From contig JAIYDA010000143.1 of NCBI GenBank assembly GCA_027487735.1, positions 1 through 46,652 on the forward strand: a DNA stretch of 46,652 nucleotides, read 5' to 3'. Position 1 is the stretch's first letter; every line of letters starts with the position of its first letter. This DNA comes from Planctomycetaceae bacterium (GTDB lineage Bacteria; Planctomycetota; Phycisphaerae; Phycisphaerales; UBA1924). Below the pieces are notes generated by a model. That model was not told where the DNA came from. It did not search any database and saw nothing but the letters and a program-made list of their open reading frames with translations. Below are positions 33,686-40,955 of this stretch, in pieces. The translations under genes and the position numbers were made by a program.

Positions 33686-35410
33686 ATGGCGACGATGTAC
33701 CCCCCAGAGTTGATGCCGACGGAAGGGCGTCATGGGGAGTACCTCGTCTACACGCTTTTTCGAGACGCGCTGACGGAACCGTCTTGGCACGTGTTTTACA
33801 ACCTGCGTTTTCATCTCGACTCTTCGGGAACTAGAACGCGCGAGGTCGATTTCGTCGTGCTCCATCCAGACCGCGGATGCCTGATGATCGAGGTGAAGGG
33901 AGGCGAGTATGTGCATGACTCGGCACGCGGCTGGTGTCGGGTGTACCGCGGAGAGTTGCAGCCCGATACTCAACACGGTGGACCCTTCCAACAGATCGAG
34001 AGCGCCGGTTTCGCGCTGATTCGTGCGATGAGCGAAGCCTTTCGGTGGACTCCCAAGGACGTACCTTTCGCTTGGGGTACCGCGGTCGCCTTTCCGCACT
34101 GCACTCTCCGACGAGTCGATGGTCGTCTACCCGCCGATGCCGCCGGCGACATCATCGCCGAAGAAGCAGTGTTCGACTCCCCGCAGAGAGTCAGAGCATG
34201 GGTGCTACGGCGACTCGGACAAATCAACGGCGCATTCCCGAGCAAGGGGAAGGCGTTTCGTGAGTGCTTTGAAAAAGTAATCCGGTCATTCTTCGCCCCC
34301 CGCGTCGACTCCACTTCTCGGCTGGCGTCCCACATCGCCCGGACCAAGCTTCTGGAGCCAATGCTGACTTCGGAACAACGGACGGTCGTAAGGCTCCTCG
34401 CCGCCCAGCCGAGGGCGCTCATCGCCGGATTCGCCGGTACGGGCAAGACATTTATGGCAGTTCATCGGGCCGTGTCACTGTTTGATGCTGCGCCCAAGGA
34501 CGCCAAGCCCCGAGTCCTGCTGGTGTGCTTCAACGCGAATCTCGCATCGCACATCCGCCAGGAGATGCTGCCAACTGACGCAACGATTGACGCAATGCAC
34601 TTTCACGCCGTGTGCGAGCGAATGGCTGAAGAGGCCGCGCTGCCCGCACCAGTCCAGCGCAACCAAGAGTACTTCGACACCGGTTGCGTTGAGCTACTTG
34701 AGGATGCCTTTTGCACCGGTAAGCTGCGGCCTTATGACGCGATCATCGTTGATGAAGGCCAGGACTTTCGTCCGCGGTGGATCGAGGGCCTCGAACAGAC
34801 CCTGCTCAAGGCAGACGGCCAGATGGTGGTTCTGTACGATCCCTTCCAAGACATCTACGGAGTGGGGGCCAAACTCCCGGCGCGATTCGGCAGGCCCTTC
34901 CCTGTGACGACGAACTGTCGGAATACCAAGGCCATCTGCCGATTCCTTCGCGGCACGAATCCCACGGCGTTACGGACGATGGAACCATCCGAGTTTGCCT
35001 TGGAGGGTCTTGAGCCCACGGTGATCACGTACCGCACCGACCAAGACCAATTACAAGAGTTGGAGAAACTAGTCCGGCGGCTCATTGATGAGCACGACCT
35101 GTTGCCGTCTCAGATCGCACTGCTCTCTCCTTTCCGGCGAGAAAACACTTGCCTTGCCACGGTTGACCGGCTGGCTGGCCTTAGACTCGTGGATTGTGGA
35201 CGCCGATACTCGGTGACAGACCGGCACTGCGTCTACTACGAAACGATCAAGAGCTTCAAGGGCCTGGAAGCCCCCTGTGTCATCGTGCATGACCTTGGTG
35301 TTAAGATCGATCCCGACAATTTGGCAAGCCTCTACGTCGCATTCTCCCGCGGACGGTTTGCACTCTACGTGCTTCGACAACCTGGCGTGGCGCTGCCGCA
35401 CGAGGGTTGA
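33686..35410 (+). CDS. NERD-domain nuclease fused to a UvrD-like superfamily-1 helicase
   Basis: 574 aa from ATG 33686, with TAGGAG 8 bases upstream. The N-terminal NERD domain has D55 in REVDFVV and IEVKGG (E69, K71), a nuclease-like active-site pattern. The helicase part has Walker A GFAGTGKT (K254), VDEGQDF (D356, E357), the NCRNT motif and a C-terminal SFKGLEAPCVIV and YVAFSRGR. It probably unwinds and cuts DNA at stalled or processed ends. It is the last gene of the nine-gene operon, 26 bases after the giant ATPase gene. Confidence 0.88.
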   Translation: MATMYPPELMPTEGRHGEYLVYTLFRDALTEPSWHVFYNLRFHLDSSGTRTREVDFVVLHPDRGCLMIEVKGGEYVHDSARGWCRVYRGELQPDTQHGGPFQQIESAGFALIRAMSEAFRWTPKDVPFAWGTAVAFPHCTLRRVDGRLPADAAGDIIAEEAVFDSPQRVRAWVLRRLGQINGAFPSKGKAFRECFEKVIRSFFAPRVDSTSRLASHIARTKLLEPMLTSEQRTVVRLLAAQPRALIAGFAGTGKTFMAVHRAVSLFDAAPKDAKPRVLLVCFNANLASHIRQEMLPTDATIDAMHFHAVCERMAEEAALPAPVQRNQEYFDTGCVELLEDAFCTGKLRPYDAIIVDEGQDFRPRWIEGLEQTLLKADGQMVVLYDPFQDIYGVGAKLPARFGRPFPVTTNCRNTKAICRFLRGTNPTALRTMEPSEFALEGLEPTVITYRTDQDQLQELEKLVRRLIDEHDLLPSQIALLSPFRRENTCLATVDRLAGLRLVDCGRRYSVTDRHCVYYETIKSFKGLEAPCVIVHDLGVKIDPDNLASLYVAFSRGRFALYVLRQPGVALPHEG

Positions 35411-35442
35411 AGCGATACACGCCAGATCTCGACATGCGTGAC

Positions 35443-35462
35443 CAACACAGATCAATGTGTTG
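35443..35462. terminator. Hairpin between convergent operons
   Basis: CAACACA (35443-35449) and TGTGTTG (35456-35462) pair perfectly around a 6-base loop in the 64-base gap between the converging NERD-helicase and DUF262 genes. It may terminate transcription from both sides. The stem is short and no T-tract follows on either strand. Confidence 0.4.
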
Positions 35463-35474
35463 TGGGCTCACGGG

Positions 35475-37235
35475 TCACACGGTCGCGGCCGCTCTCGCGC
35501 CGAACATCGCCTTCAGCCTGTCCCTGATCAACCCTTCGCGCGCCTTCAGGAAGTCGGGGAACCGATCGAACTGCCAGAGCGCGCGGTCCTGTGGGATCAG
35601 GTGGCGCTTGAGGAATCCCGGCTCGCGTGACGCCAACCACTCGGGCAACGGCGTGTCCTGCTTCCCGACGTTCTCATGGGCCAGCAGCAGGCAGAGGTTC
35701 CCCAAGCGTTCCTTCCGGTTCAGCCAGTCAATACGGCCCGACGCCGACAGTTCCTTGGCCTTGAACTGATTGCGGGCGAATAGATGGTCCTGATGGTGCG
35801 GCATCGTGCCCCACGCGGCATCGTCGTACAGGAGCGATAGGGCAAGGAACGTCTGCTGCCCACCGTAGTTCATGCTCAGCACTTCGCCCACCGCAGAATC
35901 ATCGAAGCCCACCGATAGGCCCGTCTTCCCAATGGCACCGTTGATCGCGTCAACGGGGAAGTCTGCGCCGGGGTTCGCTCCACCACCGATGATTGTGCGG
36001 ATATCTCGCAACAGGTTGTCCGATGCCCGACCGAATGCGCCCTTCAACAAGGCCATGATGACCCATCGCCGGATAGCTTCGGCGTTCCGGGCCTCGAACG
36101 GAGTTGACCCGCGAAGGGTCGCCGCGGGATTCTTGAAGAGAAAGTAGACAATCGGAATCAGAGCGTTGGCGCTAGTGAGGTTGTCCCGGTCGATGCCGAA
36201 TGAGTTGGCAAGGTCTACGCCCCGTTCGACAGCCTTCCTGATCGCGGCCCAGTTCTGCCGGATGGTCGTGAGGTTGGCCGTGTTGAAGTTCTGGACTTTG
36301 TACGCCACGGGCAGGTCGGAGAGAACCAGACAGGACTTCATGATGAAGTCTTTGTCGAAGTCGTTGCGCCGCGTCAGTTCGGTGTTGACCCGATCCACGA
36401 ACTTGAAGATCTCTTCGCGGGCGTTCACCCCGTCCCAACTGGAAGTGACCATCGACAGCAGCAGGTCGGACTTGCTCAACTTCGTACCGCCTTCGTTGGC
36501 GCGGACGAAGATATCCAACACCCGGTCGTAATCCTGATCTTTCTCGGTGTAGTAGGCAATCACCTCGTCAACGTGTACGGCTTCGTACAGGCGCTTCAAG
36601 TTCCGCTCGAACACGCGGCGCTCGGTCTTCGCCAGCCCCATCTTCTCCAACTTGTCGTCCTGTTCATCCAGGTACGTCTCGAACTTCGCGCGCTCGTCAA
36701 AGTCCAGGATGCGCCCGACGCGGAACCAGTGGTGTTCGGCGTTCGGCGCTGGCGTCTCTTCCATGAACTCGAACTTGTAGTAGAGGCCCGCGTCCGCGCT
36801 GTCTTCGTCAAGACGGGGTTCGGCCAGCAGGTCAAGGTGTAGCCGCTGATCGCTCCAAGCGTCGGGGTTGTCCCACCGCTTGTATTTCTTCTTGGCGACG
36901 TAGGTACCCCGCAGCCCGATCAGCAGGGAGGTAAGCCGCTGCTGTCCGTCCAACACCAGCGCGAGATTTGGCAGCCCGTCAGTGTTCGCTAACTGATTGT
37001 GCGTACCGCCGTGAGACGCCTTCTCCAGGAACTTGTAGACCTGCCACTTGTCACGATTCTCGGGGTTCAACTCCCAGAACAGGAATGAACTGATCGGGTA
37101 GCCGCGCATGATGGAATCGAACAGTTGGGCAATCTGTTCGGGCTTCCATACGAACTCCCGCTGAATCGCCGGCAGGAAATACTGCCGGTTCATCCGTCCG
37201 ATGGCCGTCGCGATTGTCTCTGATCGGTAACTCAT
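35475..37235 (-). CDS. DUF262 (GmrSD-like) restriction protein
   Basis: 586 aa. The N-terminal DUF262 domain shows QREFVWKPEQIAQLFDSI (from Q25) and VLDGQQRLTSL (DGQQR 96-100), the nucleotide-binding motif of the family. The C-terminal half carries an HNH-like pattern around HHQDHLF (D483, H484) and NRKERLGNLCLL, as in DUF1524. Family members such as GmrSD and BrxU are NTP-dependent nucleases against modified phage DNA. It is transcribed with the GIY-YIG gene upstream (99-base gap) and converges on the main operon. Confidence 0.88.
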   Translation of the reverse strand: MSYRSETIATAIGRMNRQYFLPAIQREFVWKPEQIAQLFDSIMRGYPISSFLFWELNPENRDKWQVYKFLEKASHGGTHNQLANTDGLPNLALVLDGQQRLTSLLIGLRGTYVAKKKYKRWDNPDAWSDQRLHLDLLAEPRLDEDSADAGLYYKFEFMEETPAPNAEHHWFRVGRILDFDERAKFETYLDEQDDKLEKMGLAKTERRVFERNLKRLYEAVHVDEVIAYYTEKDQDYDRVLDIFVRANEGGTKLSKSDLLLSMVTSSWDGVNAREEIFKFVDRVNTELTRRNDFDKDFIMKSCLVLSDLPVAYKVQNFNTANLTTIRQNWAAIRKAVERGVDLANSFGIDRDNLTSANALIPIVYFLFKNPAATLRGSTPFEARNAEAIRRWVIMALLKGAFGRASDNLLRDIRTIIGGGANPGADFPVDAINGAIGKTGLSVGFDDSAVGEVLSMNYGGQQTFLALSLLYDDAAWGTMPHHQDHLFARNQFKAKELSASGRIDWLNRKERLGNLCLLLAHENVGKQDTPLPEWLASREPGFLKRHLIPQDRALWQFDRFPDFLKAREGLIRDRLKAMFGARAAATV

Positions 37236-37334
37236 GGGGCGGATTCTACGGGAAGCCGTGGGGGTGCGGTCTAGCCGGCACCTTGATCGTTCCCCCGGGA
37301 ATCAGCGCATCAATGAGTCGGGGCGGGGGCTTGT

Positions 37335-37769
37335 TCATTCACCCTTTGAAACGCCGTTCTTGTTCCATGCTGGGCGAAAGAGTGCGATCAAGGGATCTTC
37401 GAGCGCCGCCGCGATATTGATCTTGATCCCCCGATAATCGATTGGTGTGTCGCACACCAGTACGAACACCTTCACGTTCCGCCCTAATCCGAGCGACGAA
37501 GTGATGCTCGCGTGATTCCGGAGGCTGGTTCGCTGCGTCGGCCCGGGTGTTTGGTAGTGCTGCATCCGATGCCGCAGGGTCTTGATCGACTTTCCCACAT
37601 AGACGACGGTGTCGTCCTCAACCAAGGCATAGAGCGCTGGGCACACATCGCGACGATGGCCCAGGGTCACTCGCGGCTTGTCGTCCACCATGGCCCAGGA
37701 ACCCGCCTCCTCGAATCCGAGTTCGAGCAGACGAGCCGAGTTCGATCCACCTTGCGGATTTGCGGGCAT
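37335..37769 (-). CDS. GIY-YIG nuclease-like protein
   Basis: 144 aa. It has the family signature as ALY (46-48) and VYVG (56-59), Arg66 in LRHR, and the metal-binding glutamate in LEDPLIALFRPAWN (E124). The catalytic set therefore looks complete. It is a single compact domain, not a homing enzyme. It lies directly upstream of the DUF262 gene on the same strand, making a two-gene unit. A joint antiphage role is inferred from that pairing. Confidence 0.85.
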   Translation of the reverse strand: MPANPQGGSNSARLLELGFEEAGSWAMVDDKPRVTLGHRRDVCPALYALVEDDTVVYVGKSIKTLRHRMQHYQTPGPTQRTSLRNHASITSSLGLGRNVKVFVLVCDTPIDYRGIKINIAAALEDPLIALFRPAWNKNGVSKGE

Positions 37770-37797
37770 GGAAGAGTCTACGGACGCTCACCAACCA

Positions 37798-37864
37798 TGT
37801 TGATGACGCGGGAGACGCGCCCCCTCTCCCGCTCCAAACCTCACCCTCTACCCCCCACGAGCAG
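37798..37864. repeat. 66-bp hairpin repeat, right copy
   Basis: Direct copy of 17440-17505 with one extra base and about five substitutions. The internal stem is shortened to GCGGGAGA/TCTCCCGC because the first arm has two changes. It sits 28 bases beyond the GIY-YIG start and about 180 bases before attR, so nothing but the attachment arm lies between it and the end of the element. Confidence 0.8.
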
Positions 37865-37947
37865 CTTCTCCCAGACTGGCAATGTCGATAGACGGCAGAA
37901 TTGCCGTGACGCTTCGCGTCTGTGCCTGTCGGCGTTGCTGGAATCCT

Positions 37948-38042
37948 TCAGCCTTCCAAAACCGCCTTGGCGCTCAGCAAACCGCGTATCCCCGGCTCCC
38001 AAACCCTAACGCCCTCCAAGAAAAGTTCTATTGGTGTACTGT
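37948..38042 (-). other. Alternative 3' end of the recombinase gene in the circular element
   Basis: Joining the two ends through the 11-bp core keeps the recombinase frame open into this segment. The ...SETSRG sequence would continue with DSTPIELFLEGVRVWEPG and more, 31 residues in total, ending at TGA 37948-37950. In the integrated state this segment has no start of its own. It shows that excision changes the recombinase C-terminus from 3 tRNA-derived residues to 31 element-encoded ones. Confidence 0.65.
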
Positions 38043-38053
38043 CACCCCGACTT
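38043..38053 (+). repeat. attR core
   Basis: CACCCCGACTT, identical to the tRNA end at 522-532. Three bases after it begins a strong terminator that fits the spacing expected downstream of a tRNA gene, so this copy marks the original chromosomal junction. Confidence 0.8.
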
Positions 38054-38056
38054 ACG

Positions 38057-38095
38057 ACACAAACGCCCGCGAGCAGTGCTCGCGGGCGTTTGTGT
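38057..38095. terminator. Displaced native tRNA-Pro terminator, shared with the kinase gene
   Basis: Perfect 19-bp inverted repeat (38057-38075 and 38077-38095) around a single base, beginning with ACACAAACG and ending with CGTTTGTGT. On the plus strand it ends in GTTTGTGTT; on the minus strand it ends likewise, so it can stop transcription both ways. Without the element it would lie immediately after tRNA-Pro. It also lies downstream of the converging kinase gene. Confidence 0.85.
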
Positions 38096-38149
38096 TGGCA
38101 TCCTGAGGCAAGCAGCTTTCCGTATGGGTGTCGCCTTCGCGTCCGCGGT

Positions 38150-40894
38150 TTACTTGCCCGCATGATTGGCCCGCAGTTCTTCCGCCCAGTTGAGGATCAC
38201 GCGGATGACCGGCGGTTCCTTCTCCCACGCCGCTCGCTCGATCATCAAGAACCCGCCGCCTTCGAGCACGTCGAATCTGCCACGGATCCCCGCACGGAGG
38301 TTCAGCTCCTTCGTGGAGAACAGCAGCACCGGGTCGGACGCGATGGGAGATGCCCCGGTCAGATCGAGCGTCACTGACATCATGTCCTCATTACTGTTCA
38401 GGAAGAACAATCGCTTTCCGTCTCGCGCAAACCGCGGCAAGAAACCACCGCCAAAGGACACCTGGACGTTTGGACCACTCGCACCCAGGGGCCCAAGGTA
38501 GATCTCAGGCCGCCCGGACTCGGCCGACTGGTACGCGAGCCACTTCCCATCGGGCGAGACACGAACTTCACCCTCGTCCGCTGCGCGATTGCGCACGGGT
38601 CTGAAGGTGGCCTTGGCGTAGTCGTACACCTGAATGTCGCTGTTGCTTGTTGTACCACCGCTGCGGTACTCTACCAGCAGCCCCGATTGATCAGGCAACT
38701 CCTGAAGCGGGGCGATGAAGTTGTCGGTCATCTCTGTGCCAGGCAGCCGGGTCGGCGCGTCCGCACCGAGGGGCAAGCGGACAAGTGCGGAGTCGCCCGC
38801 GGGACTGACGAAGTTGAACATGAGCGAGGTTCCGTCTGCGGCCCACACCGGCGCGTAGAACTCGCCTTCGGAGTACGCCCGCGACTTGGAACGTCGCTCG
38901 AGATCGAGCACCCACAGTTCGAGTCTGGTGTGCAGTGTCGTGAATGCCGCCTTACGGCCATCGGGGGAGATGATGGGGCTCTCGTTGTAGTTGTCGAGCG
39001 TTTCGAGCACGGGCGTCAGTTTTCCGGATTCGTCTACTTGGACGAGGCGCAGGCCTGCGCCGAAGCGACCACCTGGAACATAGGCGAATGCGCCGCAGAG
39101 GGAAGCGCCGATATAGGCGGAGTCTTGCCACTGATCGGTCCGCACGCCTTCGAGGGCGACTTTGGGTTCGCCGATGATCGTGCCGCGGACAGGATCGAAC
39201 CCGACCGACATGACCGTCGTGCCGCGCATGAACACCAGCCGGTCGGGCGCGATGAGACGAGGCTCTGTCACGGCTCGGAGCACGGTGCGGACCGCGCCGT
39301 CCTTCAGCGAAACCGCCAGCAGGCAGAAACTCTCTGTTGTTGGACCGTCCCACGCGGTGGTGAGCACGTAGTCGGCCCCGGGCACGCGCGCGGGCACGTC
39401 GAACGCGAGCACGGGCTTGCCCTGCTCGAGCGGCTGCGTGTCGGGGCCGGCTTTGGCGAGGCGCACCGGAGTGCCACCGTCGGCTTTTACACGCCATAGT
39501 CCAGCCTGAGATGCTCCCCACACGATCGTTCCATCGTCGAGCCATGCGAACGAGGTGAAGTTCGTCACGTCGCAGATCGTGAGGGTCGGGCCGCCCGCCG
39601 CGGGCATCTTGAGCAAGCGTCCGTTCGCGACAAACCCGAGCCACTGGCCGTCGGGGGAGAAGAACGGCGCTGCACACCCCTCCGTGTTCGCGAGGACTCG
39701 CGACTCGCCGCTCGCAATCTCATGCATGCACAGGTGGGACTTGTTCTTGGCGTTCACCAAGTACGCGATTCGGTCGCCGCTTGGGCTGATCGTGACGCCA
39801 ACGCCTGACATGGCGAACATCGGCAGCGTGTAACCCGCGGGAGGCTGGATGGTGAACCGCACCACTTGCTTCGAACCTGGCACCGTGACCGCCGCACCGC
39901 TTAGCCCAACGCGCCCCGACCACAGCGGGAATGTGCCGCCGACGAGCGCAATTGCGCCGGCAAGCAGCAGCGGGATTGCCAGAGGCCGCCCACGCCGTCC
40001 TGCGGCTGCGGCGTCCTGACCACTGAGCGGCTCCGCGATCGCGCGGTCCAGCTCCAGCCGCGCATCGCCAATGTCATGCAGTCGGTTCTTGCGGTCCTTG
40101 GCGAGGCAGTTGGTGAGCAGGTCGCGCACACGGCGCGGCGTGCTTGGCGGGAGCAGCGACCAGTTCGGCTCGCGGTGCAGAATCGCGCCCAGTGAGTCGG
40201 TGACGGTTTCGCCCGGGAACGGGCCGACGCCGGTCAGCATTTCAAACAGCACGCAGCCAAAGGAAAAGATGTCGCAGCGCTTGTCGACGGGCTTGCCGCG
40301 GGCTTGCTCGGGCGACATGTATCCGGCCGTGCCCATGATGGCGCCGGGAATGGTCGGCGACTGGCGGGCGATGACGGTGGGCGAGTTGGCGATTGCGTTT
40401 GCGTCGGTGGTTGATGGTGAGCCGTGGGCCGTGCGCGCGAGGCCGAAGTCGAGGACTTTCACCACGCCGTCGGCTGTGACCATCACATTGCCGGGCTTGA
40501 GGTCGCGGTGGATGATGCCTTTCTCGTGCGCGGCTTCGAGGGCCTCCGTGATTTGCTTGGCGAGCGTCAGCGCATCGGCGACCGGGATCGGTCCTGCGGT
40601 CAGACGATCGGCGAGCGTCTCGCCTTCGATGTACTCCAAGACAAGATACTGCTGGCCGTCTGCTTGTTCCAGCCCGTGAATGCCGCCGACGTTGGGGTGG
40701 CTCAGCGCGGCGAGGACTTTGGCTTCGCGTTGAAAGCGGGCGAGGCGATCGGCATCCGCCGCGAGGTCGGCGGGCAGGGCCTTGATGGCGACCTGCCGGT
40801 CGAGTTTGGTATCGGTGGCGAGGTAGACCACGCCCATGCCGCCGCGGCCGAGTTCGCGCTCGATCTTGAAAGGGCCAATGGCTGGCGGGTGCAT
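38150..40894 (-). CDS. Membrane Ser/Thr protein kinase with TolB-like propeller
   Basis: 914 aa. The cytoplasmic Hanks-type kinase domain (about 8-275) has the glycine loop GRGGMG, Lys38 in VAIK, HRDLKPGN (H129-D131) and DFG (149-151), so it should be active. One transmembrane segment lies at about 303-325. The outer part is built of PD40/TolB-like blades (SPDGQWLGF, SPDGRKAAF, SPDGKWLAY), likely a sensor beta-propeller. This architecture is common in Planctomycetota and Acidobacteriota. It belongs to the chromosomal flank and is divergent from hen1, 61 bases away. Confidence 0.93.
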   Translation of the reverse strand: MHPPAIGPFKIERELGRGGMGVVYLATDTKLDRQVAIKALPADLAADADRLARFQREAKVLAALSHPNVGGIHGLEQADGQQYLVLEYIEGETLADRLTAGPIPVADALTLAKQITEALEAAHEKGIIHRDLKPGNVMVTADGVVKVLDFGLARTAHGSPSTTDANAIANSPTVIARQSPTIPGAIMGTAGYMSPEQARGKPVDKRCDIFSFGCVLFEMLTGVGPFPGETVTDSLGAILHREPNWSLLPPSTPRRVRDLLTNCLAKDRKNRLHDIGDARLELDRAIAEPLSGQDAAAAGRRGRPLAIPLLLAGAIALVGGTFPLWSGRVGLSGAAVTVPGSKQVVRFTIQPPAGYTLPMFAMSGVGVTISPSGDRIAYLVNAKNKSHLCMHEIASGESRVLANTEGCAAPFFSPDGQWLGFVANGRLLKMPAAGGPTLTICDVTNFTSFAWLDDGTIVWGASQAGLWRVKADGGTPVRLAKAGPDTQPLEQGKPVLAFDVPARVPGADYVLTTAWDGPTTESFCLLAVSLKDGAVRTVLRAVTEPRLIAPDRLVFMRGTTVMSVGFDPVRGTIIGEPKVALEGVRTDQWQDSAYIGASLCGAFAYVPGGRFGAGLRLVQVDESGKLTPVLETLDNYNESPIISPDGRKAAFTTLHTRLELWVLDLERRSKSRAYSEGEFYAPVWAADGTSLMFNFVSPAGDSALVRLPLGADAPTRLPGTEMTDNFIAPLQELPDQSGLLVEYRSGGTTSNSDIQVYDYAKATFRPVRNRAADEGEVRVSPDGKWLAYQSAESGRPEIYLGPLGASGPNVQVSFGGGFLPRFARDGKRLFFLNSNEDMMSVTLDLTGASPIASDPVLLFSTKELNLRAGIRGRFDVLEGGGFLMIERAAWEKEPPVIRVILNWAEELRANHAGK

Positions 40895-40955
40895 GAGCGG
40901 ACAGTGTACGGGTCAGAGGGGTCGAGCTCGCTCCGACCTCGTACCCTCTCTTGCG

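Larger units (their letters stand above)
522..38053. mobile_element. Integrative mobilizable element inserted in tRNA-Pro, with replicon and defence cargo
   Basis: The ends are defined by an 11-bp direct repeat, CACCCCGACTT, at 522-532 (3' end of the tRNA) and 38043-38053. A large serine recombinase gene abuts the left end. Inside are a MobF relaxase, a VirD4-like coupling ATPase, ParA and a partner, a RepA-type initiator with iterons, ArdC, and a long block of restriction and defence genes. Outside the right repeat is an uninterrupted strong terminator followed by chromosomal housekeeping-type genes. No VirB/Trb mating-pore genes were found, so it probably depends on another element for transfer. 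The boundary call rests on the short repeat plus gene content; the uninterrupted site was not available for comparison. Confidence 0.85.

Noticed and set aside
37512..38009. Rightward frame spanning the GIY-YIG gene and the right repeat
   Set aside because: It lies antisense to an intact GIY-YIG domain and continues through the repeat; no start signal or product family.
37948..38163. A free-standing leftward gene crossing attR
   Set aside because: Its apparent start lies in chromosomal sequence beyond the terminator and it has no ribosome site. The frame is better explained as the circular-form recombinase tail.
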